A stretch of 9,939 bases of DNA from Pseudomonadota bacterium (GTDB taxonomy: Bacteria; Desulfobacterota; Desulfarculia; Desulfarculales; JAHJDS01), in the NCBI GenBank assembly GCA_018812395.1, contig JAHJDS010000490.1, forward strand, positions 1 through 9,939. The letters run 5' to 3'. Shown here one piece after another: positions 1 to 6,352 of the stretch (position 1 is its first letter; each line of letters opens with the position of its first letter). The translations under genes and the position numbers were made by a program. Under the pieces are notes generated by a model. The model was not told the DNA's origin and made no database searches. It saw nothing but the letters and a program-made list of their open reading frames with translations.

Positions 1-3000
1 CGGCCCGGCGGCTGGTCGCCGAGTTCGTTCCCTGGAAATTGCCGCTCGCTTTGCCCGAGCGGACGACGCTCTCCCTGAAGGTCGCCGGCCGGGGCGTCCA
101 CCCGGAGCGGCTCGAGGCCAACGGGTCCCTGGCCGTGGGCGGCGACTGGTTGCGGGCCGACGGTCGGTGGCGCCGGGGGTCGTTCCAGGGCCGGCTGCGG
201 GCCAAGGATTTCCCGGCGGCCGCCCTGGTGGCCCGGTTCGTGCCGGTGCGGTGGCGGCCGCTGATCCCGGCGCCGAGCGGGGCGGCAGTGGCCGTCGTCG
301 CCTCGGGGCAATGGCGGGACCGGCAGACGTTCATTCTTCAAGGGCGTCTTAAGATCGGGGACGACTGGCTGGTCGCGGCGGCGCGTCTGGGGCCCGGGTC
401 GATCCGAATCACCGATCTGCGGCTGAACTGGGGCTGGCTCACGCTTCAGGGTAGGGCGGGCCTGAACGGCGAGAGTAGGCTGACGGCGGCCTTTAGCGGT
501 CGCCTCGAAAGGCTGCCCGCCGGCAAACCGGGCAAACCGCCCCTGGGCCTGGCCGCCCTGGCCGGGCTGACCTGGCGGGGGGGCCTGTCGTTTCAGGGTC
601 GCTTGTCAGGTGACCTCGCCCGGCCGCAGGTCCAATTGACGGCGACCGTCCCTGGGGCGACCTGGCGGGACGTGGCCGTCAAAGGGCTGCGTTTGGAAGT
701 GAGCGGCCGGCCCCCGGCCCGGGGCGCGTCCGCGCCGTGGGACGTCTGGCCGCCGGGGAAGCTTGGCTTCCAGGTTCAGGCGACCGCGCTCAGGGCCGGG
801 GGCGTCATTGTCTCGTCCCTACGGTCCAGCGGTTTTTTGCGGGGCTGGATTCACCCCGGGAGGCCGCCCTTGTTCGGCGTCAGTCTGTCGACCCGCGTCG
901 GGCAGGTGGTCGCGGGCGCGGTCAGGCTGCGCGGCGTCGCCCTGAAGACCCTGGCGGCCGGCTCGCCGTCTCTCGAGGGCCTGACCGCTTCCTTCTCGGC
1001 CCGGGCGGCCGGTTACCGGCTGGGCGATGAAATCGGTTCCAACCTGGTCGCCCGGGGCCAATGGCAATCCGGAGAGGGGCAGATCCGCCTGTCGGCCCGG
1101 GCCCGGCGCTGGGGCCGGCTGGCCGCTGCGGCCCGGTTCCGGTTGATTGGGGGCGGCCGGGTGGCCCTGAGGCTGGTCAGGCTGGCCGGACTCGGGCTGC
1201 GGACCGTTGGCCGGAGCCGTCTCGTCATCGGGCCGGGCCGGGTGGACCTGGACCGGCTGCGCCTGGTGGGGCGCGGCGGCCACGTCACGTTGCGTCGGGT
1301 CCGATGGTCGCCGGACGGCCTGAGCGGCGACCTGTCCGCGGTCGTGTCCCTCGGACGCTGGACCTCCCTGCTGGGGCTCAGGGCCGGGCTGCGGGGTCGG
1401 CTGACCCTCCGGGCCGGGTGGCGGGGCTCGGCGGCCAACCCGGTGGTCCGGGTCACGGCCGCGTTGCGCTCGTTCGGCTGGAAGCGCCTGGTCATCCGGG
1501 CGGCCGACATGAAACTGGACTACGCCGGGCGCCGGGCCCGGCTGAAGCTGCTGGTCAGGTCCGCGGGGGCTCGCTTCGAGATGGCGGGTCACTTGCCGCT
1601 GAACCTGGCGCTGACCGGGTCCGGTCGGCCGGGCCTGGTGAACGGCCCGGTTCGGCTCAGGGCCGCGGGGTCTCTGCCAGACCTGGGCCGGCTGGGGCTC
1701 AAATACGCCGGCCTGAGGCGACTGTCCGGTCGGGGGCGTCTGTCGCTGGTGGTCAGCGGCACCATGAACCGGCCCCTGATCAGCGGACGGCTCCAATTGA
1801 GTCGAATGGCCTTTCGCTACCAATCGAGCCAGGGGGGATTTCGGGGACTGAACCGGTTCCAGGTCAAGGCCTCGGCCGACCTGAGGCTGTCGTACCGCGC
1901 CGGCCGACTGGCCCTCCAGGGCCGGCTGACCAGCGGACCGGCGGCCTGGGCCGAAGGTCACTTTCAACAGGCCGGGCGACTGTCCCTGGCGGCCTTCCAG
2001 TGGCGGCCCCAGGGGCGGCCCGAGTGGCGGGTCACGGCGGCCGTGCCTCGACTGGCCAAGCTGGACCTGCACCTGCCGGGGATCATCGGCCTCAAGGGCG
2101 GCCTCAGGGCCACCCTGGCCGCCGGGAGAGCGGCCGGAAGGCGGCATCTGATTGGCCAAATCGACCTCAAAAACGTCTCCTTCCGGTCCATCCCCCAGGG
2201 CATGGACATCCAGCGACTGTCGGGGCGGGTGCGCTTCACCGGGGAGCGGATCGTCATCGACCGTCTGGCCGGCCGATCGGGGCGGGGCCGCATCGCCCTC
2301 TCGGGCGAGGTGGCCATGGCCGGACTCGTCCCCCGCGCCTTCCGGCTCAAGTTCGCGGCCCAACGGGCCCTGGTGCGCTCGACCAACGTCCGGGTCGAGA
2401 TGGACGCGGACATGAAGTTGGGCGGGACCTGGGCCAAGCCCCGGGTCGACGGCCGGGTGGTGATCAAGGGCGCCCGCCTGGGGGCGGGGCCCGAGTTCGA
2501 GGCCGGCGGCGGCGACGTGATCGTGGTCGAGGACGTCGCCTCGCCCCGGGACCTGAACCGATCCCTGGCCGTCGGGCCGGGCGGCGAGCTGGCGAAACGC
2601 CTGGCGATCAACGTCCGGGTGGACATTCCCAACCAGACACCGGTGACGGGCCTGGGCCTCAACGTGGAGATGAACGGCCGGATCGGCGTGCACAAGGCCG
2701 CCGGCGAGGACCTGCGGATTCGGGGCATGGTCCGCATCCAGCAGGGATTTTTCATCCTGCAGGGCAACAGATTCTACATCAACCGGGGCCGGGTCGTCTT
2801 CGCCGGACTAAAGAAGCCCAACCCCAGCCTGGACCTGACCTTCGAGCAACGGGGCCGGGGGTTCAGCTACATCCTCCACGTCCGCGGCACGGCCGAGTCG
2901 CCCCGGTTCGAATTGAGACGGGAACCGCCGCTGCCTTCGGGGCAACTCGCCCGATTCCTGTCCACGAGCAAGACGTCCGGCGGCCGGGACGGCATCACCG

Positions 3001-3308
3001 ACGTGGGCGGCATGGCCGGGGCGATGATCGGCAACGTGGTCCTCCAGGATTTCACCCGGCTGGTCAAGTTGCCGTTGGCGCCGGACCAGGTCCGGGTGGT
3101 GACCGACGAGTTCTCCGGGGCGCCCGGGGTCGAGGTGGGCAAATACTTCGGCCAGAGCCTGTACGTGACCGTGGGCAGCGGCGTGGACACCCTGGCCGGG
3201 GGCCGGGTTCGGGCCGAGTACCGCCTCAACCGCAACTGGAGCGTCGAAGGACAACTTGGCTCCGGGGGCCGCTCTGGAGTAGACTTGTTCTATGACGTCG
3301 AGTTCTGA
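1..3308 (+). CDS. tamB: TamB-like translocation/assembly module protein (AsmA-like, DUF490 C-terminus), 5' partial
   Basis: The reading frame is open from base 3 with no start visible, so the N-terminus (normally a membrane anchor) lies upstream; 1101 residues are present. E. coli TamB is about 1260 aa. The visible part is a long series of beta-rich, Leu/Gly/Arg-rich segments of the AsmA/TamB type, for example LSGRGRLSLVVSGTMNRP and LAGRSGRGRIALSGEV. The C-terminal ~240 residues are characteristic of the TamB domain: INVRVDIPNQTP, then GNRFYINRGRVVF (from about visible residue 921), LTFEQRGRGF, a GVEVGKYFGQSLYVTVGSG segment, and a terminal beta-strand ending in Phe. TamB spans the periplasm and, with an Omp85 partner (TamA/BamA), helps outer-membrane protein insertion or phospholipid transport; that role comes from the family. 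No partner gene is visible. A secreted protease gene follows closely. The gene is extremely GC-rich, which creates long spurious frames on both strands. Family assignment is secure; partner and substrate are unknown. Confidence 0.88.
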   Translation, partial: ARRLVAEFVPWKLPLALPERTTLSLKVAGRGVHPERLEANGSLAVGGDWLRADGRWRRGSFQGRLRAKDFPAAALVARFVPVRWRPLIPAPSGAAVAVVASGQWRDRQTFILQGRLKIGDDWLVAAARLGPGSIRITDLRLNWGWLTLQGRAGLNGESRLTAAFSGRLERLPAGKPGKPPLGLAALAGLTWRGGLSFQGRLSGDLARPQVQLTATVPGATWRDVAVKGLRLEVSGRPPARGASAPWDVWPPGKLGFQVQATALRAGGVIVSSLRSSGFLRGWIHPGRPPLFGVSLSTRVGQVVAGAVRLRGVALKTLAAGSPSLEGLTASFSARAAGYRLGDEIGSNLVARGQWQSGEGQIRLSARARRWGRLAAAARFRLIGGGRVALRLVRLAGLGLRTVGRSRLVIGPGRVDLDRLRLVGRGGHVTLRRVRWSPDGLSGDLSAVVSLGRWTSLLGLRAGLRGRLTLRAGWRGSAANPVVRVTAALRSFGWKRLVIRAADMKLDYAGRRARLKLLVRSAGARFEMAGHLPLNLALTGSGRPGLVNGPVRLRAAGSLPDLGRLGLKYAGLRRLSGRGRLSLVVSGTMNRPLISGRLQLSRMAFRYQSSQGGFRGLNRFQVKASADLRLSYRAGRLALQGRLTSGPAAWAEGHFQQAGRLSLAAFQWRPQGRPEWRVTAAVPRLAKLDLHLPGIIGLKGGLRATLAAGRAAGRRHLIGQIDLKNVSFRSIPQGMDIQRLSGRVRFTGERIVIDRLAGRSGRGRIALSGEVAMAGLVPRAFRLKFAAQRALVRSTNVRVEMDADMKLGGTWAKPRVDGRVVIKGARLGAGPEFEAGGGDVIVVEDVASPRDLNRSLAVGPGGELAKRLAINVRVDIPNQTPVTGLGLNVEMNGRIGVHKAAGEDLRIRGMVRIQQGFFILQGNRFYINRGRVVFAGLKKPNPSLDLTFEQRGRGFSYILHVRGTAESPRFELRREPPLPSGQLARFLSTSKTSGGRDGITDVGGMAGAMIGNVVLQDFTRLVKLPLAPDQVRVVTDEFSGAPGVEVGKYFGQSLYVTVGSGVDTLAGGRVRAEYRLNRNWSVEGQLGSGGRSGVDLFYDVEF

Positions 3309-3351
3309 GCCGCCGCCCAGGGGACGACCGGCCAGGGCCCGACCCGAGTCC

Positions 3352-3360
3352 AAGGAGGTG
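3352..3360 (+). promoter_or_regulatory. Strong Shine-Dalgarno deciding the start of the cysteine protease gene
   Basis: AAGGAGGTG lies three bases before the ATG at 3364, an almost full match to the 16S rRNA 3' end. Measured from the GGAGG core the spacing is about 5 bases. It selects the ATG at 3364 over an in-frame ATG at 3292, which lies inside tamB and has no comparable site. The protein from 3364 begins directly with a signal peptide, which agrees with this choice. Confidence 0.8.
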
Positions 3361-3363
3361 CGG

Positions 3364-4092
3364 ATGATCAGGCGTCTCGTCGCCTTGGCCGTGGCCGGGG
3401 TGGTGGTCGCGGGCGCCGGCCCGGCCCGGGCGGCCATCTCCTGCGAACCGCGCCGGCGGGCCTGCGCCGTGGGCGTGCCCACGGCCAAGTTCAAGCTGTA
3501 CGTCGCCCGGCAGAAGAAGTCCAACTGGTGCTGGGCCGCGGCCATCCAGATGGTGCTCCACCTGCACGGGGTCAAGGTCCGGCAGGCCGAGTTGGTCAAG
3601 CGGGTCTACGGCCACGCCGGGAACTACCGGGCCACCGGCTGGCAGATCATCCGGACGCTCAACACCGAGGCCCGGGACACCACGGGGCAATTGGTCCGCA
3701 TCGTCGGCCGGCCGAACGTCCCCAACGCCCAGGCGGTGCTCGACGACCTCAAAGACGGCTACCCGCTCCTGGTGGGGCTCAAAAATCCCCAACTCGGGGC
3801 CCACGCCTATGTCCTGACCGCGGCCTATTACCGTCTCGGGGCCGGTGACAAACCGGTCATCACCCACGTGGTGCTGCGCGACCCCTGGCCGACCAATCCC
3901 TCGCGGCGGGTGTTCCCCTGGTGGTACTTCCGCCGACACTTGATGTTCATGACTCGGATTCGGGTCCTCCGGCACCAGGCCCGGCTCAGACCGCACCCCG
4001 GCCGGCTCTACGCCGCGCCGATGGCCGTGGTCGAGCCGTCGGGCCTGCTGCGTCCCGGGGAGCTGGACGGCCCGCCCGGTTTGGCCCGCTGA
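3364..4092 (+). CDS. Secreted papain-like / C39-like cysteine protease
   Basis: The 242-aa product starts with a Sec signal peptide: MIRR, a hydrophobic core at residues 5-19, and an ARA-A type cleavage site near 23/24. The mature part carries SNWCWAAAIQMVLHLHG with Cys56 as probable nucleophile at a helix start. GAHAY follows with His147, then LRDPWPTN with Asp173 (or Asn) as third residue. Order and spacing are typical of papain-fold bacterial proteases of the C39-like/C70-like groups. C39 bacteriocin-processing domains are usually fused to ABC transporters; this one stands alone and is exported, so the role is likely cleavage of an envelope or extracellular protein. The final ~45 residues after the fold are Pro/Arg-rich without a recognised motif. 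It starts 55 bases after tamB with no obvious terminator between, so co-transcription is likely. The substrate is unknown. An inactive or transglutaminase-like papain-fold protein is a less likely alternative. Confidence 0.8.
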   Translation: MIRRLVALAVAGVVVAGAGPARAAISCEPRRRACAVGVPTAKFKLYVARQKKSNWCWAAAIQMVLHLHGVKVRQAELVKRVYGHAGNYRATGWQIIRTLNTEARDTTGQLVRIVGRPNVPNAQAVLDDLKDGYPLLVGLKNPQLGAHAYVLTAAYYRLGAGDKPVITHVVLRDPWPTNPSRRVFPWWYFRRHLMFMTRIRVLRHQARLRPHPGRLYAAPMAVVEPSGLLRPGELDGPPGLAR

Positions 4093-4104
4093 GGGCCAGG
4101 CCGG

Positions 4105-4134
4105 CCGGCCGGCGAATCGCCCCGCCGGAATTTT
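4105..4134 (+). terminator. Putative weak intrinsic terminator after the protease gene
   Basis: A GC-rich imperfect hairpin has arms 4105-4114 and 4118-4128 (CCGGC and GGCG pairing, internal mismatch, short AAT loop). It is followed by AATTTT at 4129-4134. It lies 12 bases after the protease stop and in front of the convergent acetyltransferase stop, where a terminator is expected. The U-tract is short, so efficiency is uncertain. On the minus strand no T-tract follows the hairpin. Confidence 0.4.
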
Positions 4135-4582
4135 AGGGGAGAAGGGTCTTACGATAAAGGACCGCCCGATCTATTTCGATGAAGCCCAGGGATTGGTGGG
4201 CCTGTTGACCGACCGGGTTGTCCAGATCCGTGTCCGACCCGATTCGTGACATGCCCTTTTTGAGAGACCATTTCTCGGCGGCCTGGACCAACGCCCGGCC
4301 AACGCCTTTTTGTCGCCAATCCGGGGCCACGTACCAGCCTTCGATGTAGCCGATGTTTTCCACCCGGCAACCTTCGGCGATATCCTCTCTGATGGAAACC
4401 TCGACAAATCCGATCGGCTGACGATCGTCGTTTTCGGCCAAAAGGACCGCGAATTTATCGGTCCGGCCCAAGATGGCCTCTATTTCCTTTTGGTGCTCGG
4501 CGGTCGGGGCCTCGGGCCACAGCGCCGACCTCATCCTCAGCCAGGCCGGTTTGTCCAAGGCTGTCCCGCATCGAATTATCAT
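4133..4582 (-). CDS. GNAT acetyltransferase, aminoglycoside 6'-N-acetyltransferase (AAC(6')-I) type
   Basis: The 149-aa product has the length and layout of AAC(6')-I enzymes, which transfer acetyl from acetyl-CoA to the 6'-amino group of aminoglycosides. Typical blocks are the N-terminal AWLRMRSALWP (13-23), GFVEVSIRED (58-67), YIEGWYVAPDWRQKGVGRAL (79-98, containing the acetyl-CoA pyrophosphate loop RQKGVG), IGSDTDLDN (114-122), AHQSLGFIE (128-136) and the ending VLYRKTL. The ATG at 4582 is preferred because the protein then starts as family members do. An in-frame GTG at 4618 would add 12 unrelated residues and lies inside an inverted repeat. The gene follows oadB by 60 bases on the same strand and may share its transcript. 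Four 60-base rows inside it average about 56% GC, well below most neighbours, consistent with acquisition by transfer. True aminoglycoside activity is not shown by sequence alone; a native role on another amine is possible. Confidence 0.85.
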   Translation of the reverse strand: MIIRCGTALDKPAWLRMRSALWPEAPTAEHQKEIEAILGRTDKFAVLLAENDDRQPIGFVEVSIREDIAEGCRVENIGYIEGWYVAPDWRQKGVGRALVQAAEKWSLKKGMSRIGSDTDLDNPVGQQAHQSLGFIEIDRAVLYRKTLLP

Positions 4583-4613
4583 ACGAAAAACCGAATTCCC
4601 CCGGCCCGGAATG

Positions 4614-4642
4614 GTCACCCGGCCTCAGCGGACGGGGGTGAC
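4614..4642 (-). other. Intercistronic 7-bp inverted repeat (hairpin) between oadB and the acetyltransferase
   Basis: On the minus strand GTCACCC begins immediately after the oadB stop codon and pairs perfectly with GGGTGAC after a 15-base loop. No T-tract follows, so it is not a standard terminator. It could stabilise the 3' end of an oadGB message, lower downstream expression, or have no role. It also covers the alternative GTG start (4616-4618) of the acetyltransferase. Confidence 0.5.
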
Positions 4643-5776
4643 TCAGCGCAGGGCCCCGAAGTAGCTCAGGAAGTAACCGCCGACCACGGCCGAACCGATG
4701 ACCCCGGCCACGTTGGGCCCCATGGCGTGCATCAGCAGGTAGTTCTTCTTGTTGGCCTCTTGGCCCATGTGGTGGACGATGCGGGCGCTCATGGGCACGG
4801 CGCTCACCCCCGAGGCGCCGAGCATGGGGTTGAACGGCTCCTTGGTGATCCAGGACATGATCTTGCCGAAGACGACCCCGGCCGCGGTGCCGACGCAGAA
4901 GGCGGCCAGGCCCAAGCCCAGGACCTTGATCGTCACCCAGTCGAAGACCCGCTCGGCGGGCATCGAGGCGCCGATGCCCAGCATGAGCAGGATGGTCACG
5001 GTGTTGATCAGGCTGTTCTGGGCCGTCTGAGACAGTCGCTCGACCACCCCCGACTCCCTAAACAGGTTGCCCAGCATCAGCAGTCCGACCAGGGGCGCGC
5101 TTTTGGGCACCAGCAGCACGACCACGATGGCGGTGACGATCGGGAACAGGATCTTCTCCAGCCGGGACACCGGCCGGAGCATGGGCCGCATGTAGATCTG
5201 CCGCTCTTTCTTGCTGGTCAGCAGTTTGATGATCGGCGGCTGGATGATGGCCACCATGGCCATGTACGAGTAGGCGGCCGTGGCGGTGATGCCCATGATA
5301 CTGGGGGCCAGCAGCCCGGTGGTGTAGATGGTCGTCGGTCCGTCCGCGCCGCCGATGATGCCGATGGAGCAGGCCTCGGTCAAGTCGAACCCCAGCAGGA
5401 TCGCCCCCAAGAACGAGGTGAAGATGCCCACCTGGGCCGCCGCCCCCAACAGGAACGACCGCGGGTTGGCGATCAGCGGCGAGAAGTCGGTCAGGGCCCC
5501 GATGCCGAAGAAGATGAACTGGGGCAGGATATTCCAGTGGAACAGGCCGTACTTGAGGATGATGCCCAGCATCCCGGCCTGGCCGTCGCCCAGGCCCGGC
5601 GCCGGCTGGGTGAGCAGCCCGGTCAGCGGCAGATTGGCCAGGATCATGCCGGCGCCGATGGGCAAAAGCTCGTAGGGCTCCCACTCCTTCTTGATGGCCA
5701 GGTAGATGAAGCCCAGGCCCACCAGGATCATGACCACGTGCCCCGGGGTAATCATGCTCAGGCCGGTCCGGATCAT
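4643..5776 (-). CDS. oadB: Sodium ion-translocating decarboxylase, beta subunit (OadB/GcdB/MmdB family)
   Basis: This 377-aa multi-pass inner-membrane protein is the Na+ pump subunit of biotin-dependent decarboxylases (oxaloacetate, glutaconyl-CoA, methylmalonyl-CoA, malonate). It catalyses carboxybiotin decarboxylation coupled to Na+ export. Signatures are KKEWEPYELLPIGAGMILAN (29-48), FFGIGALTDFSPLIANP (89-105), SIGIIGGADGPTTIYTT (137-153, whose Asp145 matches the Asp of the pump motif), GNLFRESGVVERL (236-248), MLGASGVSAVPMSAR (318-332) and MHAMGPNVAGVIGSAV near the C-terminus. Length is close to other beta subunits such as GcdB/MmdB. The ATG at 5776 overlaps the TGA of the upstream small subunit (ATGA) and has an AGGGAGG ribosome site inside that gene, implying translational coupling. 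The alpha carboxyltransferase and biotin carrier are not in the window, so substrate cannot be assigned; the symbol denotes the family only. Confidence 0.95.
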   Translation of the reverse strand: MIRTGLSMITPGHVVMILVGLGFIYLAIKKEWEPYELLPIGAGMILANLPLTGLLTQPAPGLGDGQAGMLGIILKYGLFHWNILPQFIFFGIGALTDFSPLIANPRSFLLGAAAQVGIFTSFLGAILLGFDLTEACSIGIIGGADGPTTIYTTGLLAPSIMGITATAAYSYMAMVAIIQPPIIKLLTSKKERQIYMRPMLRPVSRLEKILFPIVTAIVVVLLVPKSAPLVGLLMLGNLFRESGVVERLSQTAQNSLINTVTILLMLGIGASMPAERVFDWVTIKVLGLGLAAFCVGTAAGVVFGKIMSWITKEPFNPMLGASGVSAVPMSARIVHHMGQEANKKNYLLMHAMGPNVAGVIGSAVVGGYFLSYFGALR

Positions 5777-6195
5777 TTCTCAACCTCCCTTGCGGCGGCC
5801 CGGCCGGCTTCGGCTTTAGCCTTTTGGTCGCTCCCTTTATCGGCCCCCTTGTCGCCGCCCTTTCTGGTCGGGAAGAACCGGGGGACCGCTTTGCCCATGA
5901 GCCAGGTGATGACGGCCAGCAGGATCATGATCGAGAAGGTGGTGGCCAGGCCGCCGAGCACGATTCGCCAGACTTCGGACCAGACCGGCGGGAACAGCCG
6001 GGAGGCCTCCCCGAGCAGGGCCCCGACGTCCAGCACCCCCCAGATCCCGTCCTGGGGCGTCCCCGCCCGAGCCAGGAAGGCCAGCAGGTCCATGGCGCTC
6101 GTCGCCCCGCCGGGCTCGCCCAACGATTCCGTCCACCAGTTCCCGGCGTTCGCCGGGCCGCTCATCAGACCCCACAGCCAATTGGCCCACAGCAT
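5773..6195 (-). CDS. Small membrane subunit resembling OadG (decarboxylase gamma/delta subunit)
   Basis: The 140-aa product has one clear membrane segment at about residues 78-100 (IVLGGLATTFSIMILLAVIT), followed by a basic stretch and a charged tail with Lys/Asp/Gly repeats (GGDKGADKGSDQK) and an Ala/Lys/Glu end. A single membrane helix plus a charged soluble tail upstream of oadB is the usual layout of OadG/MmdD-type subunits, which assemble or anchor the decarboxylase. Typical gamma subunits have the helix near the N-terminus; here about 75 residues precede it, rich in Trp, Gly and Leu and possibly a cleavable or second membrane segment. The ATG at 6195 is preferred over the TTG at 6198 because GAGGAG at 6204-6209 lies 8 bases before it. 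The stop overlaps the oadB start by 4 bases. Gamma function rests on context and topology, not on a distinctive motif. Confidence 0.65.
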   Translation of the reverse strand: MLWANWLWGLMSGPANAGNWWTESLGEPGGATSAMDLLAFLARAGTPQDGIWGVLDVGALLGEASRLFPPVWSEVWRIVLGGLATTFSIMILLAVITWLMGKAVPRFFPTRKGGDKGADKGSDQKAKAEAGRAAAREVEK

Positions 6196-6206
6196 CAACC
6201 GGTCTC

Positions 6207-6234
6207 CTCAGGCAATAAAAAAAAGAGTCCTGAG
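6207..6234 (-). other. Inverted repeat in the oadG-like gene leader, overlapping its Shine-Dalgarno
   Basis: CTCAGG (6207-6212) and CCTGAG (6229-6234) form a perfect 6-bp inverted repeat around a 16-base interval containing an A8 run (T8 on the minus strand). One arm overlaps the GAGGAG ribosome site of the small subunit, the other touches the predicted -10 box. It could be an operator, or a hairpin limiting ribosome access if transcription starts early enough to include both arms. Confidence 0.35.
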
Positions 6235-6261
6235 CATACAAAATGCCGCCGGCCGCGTCAA
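6233..6261 (-). promoter_or_regulatory. Sigma70-type promoter for the oadGB operon
   Basis: On the minus strand TTGACG (6256-6261) and TATGCT (6233-6238) are separated by exactly 17 bases. The expected start is near 6226-6228, about 30 bases before the ATG at 6195. A second TTGACC copy lies directly upstream (6262-6267). Confidence 0.6.
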
Positions 6262-6284
6262 GGTCAAGGTGGCCTGACGTTGAC
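6257..6284. promoter_or_regulatory. Candidate operator: 10-bp inverted repeat over both divergent -35 boxes
   Basis: GTCAAGGTCA (6257-6266) and TGACGTTGAC (6275-6284) are reverse complements at 9 of 10 positions, separated by 8 bases. The repeat sits midway between the oadGB and UbiB-family genes and overlaps the predicted -35 elements of both. Each half contains TGAC-TTGAC, so part of the symmetry comes from the -35 boxes themselves. A dimeric regulator could control both genes from here; no regulator gene is in the window. Confidence 0.4.
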
Positions 6285-6309
6285 CGGACGCCCGGCGGCG
6301 TGCTAGCTT
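6280..6309 (+). promoter_or_regulatory. Putative sigma70-type promoter for the UbiB-family gene
   Basis: TTGACC (6280-6285) is followed after 18 bases by TAGCTT (6304-6309), preceded by TGC, an extended -10 element. Transcription would start near 6316, just past the ATG at 6314, which supports the later ATG at 6353 as the true start. The -10 box itself is weak. Confidence 0.45.
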
Positions 6310-6352
6310 CCGGATGAGCGTTTTTCGGCCCTCGTTACGTGGAGTCGCCTTC

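Noticed and set aside
819..2693. Long minus-strand open frame (624 codons) opposite tamB
   Set aside because: It lies wholly inside tamB, is dominated by Pro, Gln, Arg and Gly with no domain, and is a typical mirror frame of very GC-rich DNA.
1061..3295. Long plus-strand frame (744 codons) overlapping tamB in another phase
   Set aside because: The product is low-complexity Gly/Arg/Pro-rich sequence; the tamB frame has clear TamB motifs over the same bases.
3292..3363. Upstream ATG extension of the cysteine protease
   Set aside because: It would overlap the end of tamB, lacks a good ribosome site, and would put 24 charged residues before a clear signal peptide.
4310..6277. Plus-strand frame (655 codons) across the acetyltransferase and oadB
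   Set aside because: It is antisense to three supported minus-strand genes, rich in His/Asp/Gln/Gly, with no start signal or domain.
6314..6352. Upstream ATG start of the UbiB-family gene
   Set aside because: No ribosome site precedes it and the predicted promoter would start transcription at about this position; ATG 6353 has GGAG at proper spacing.
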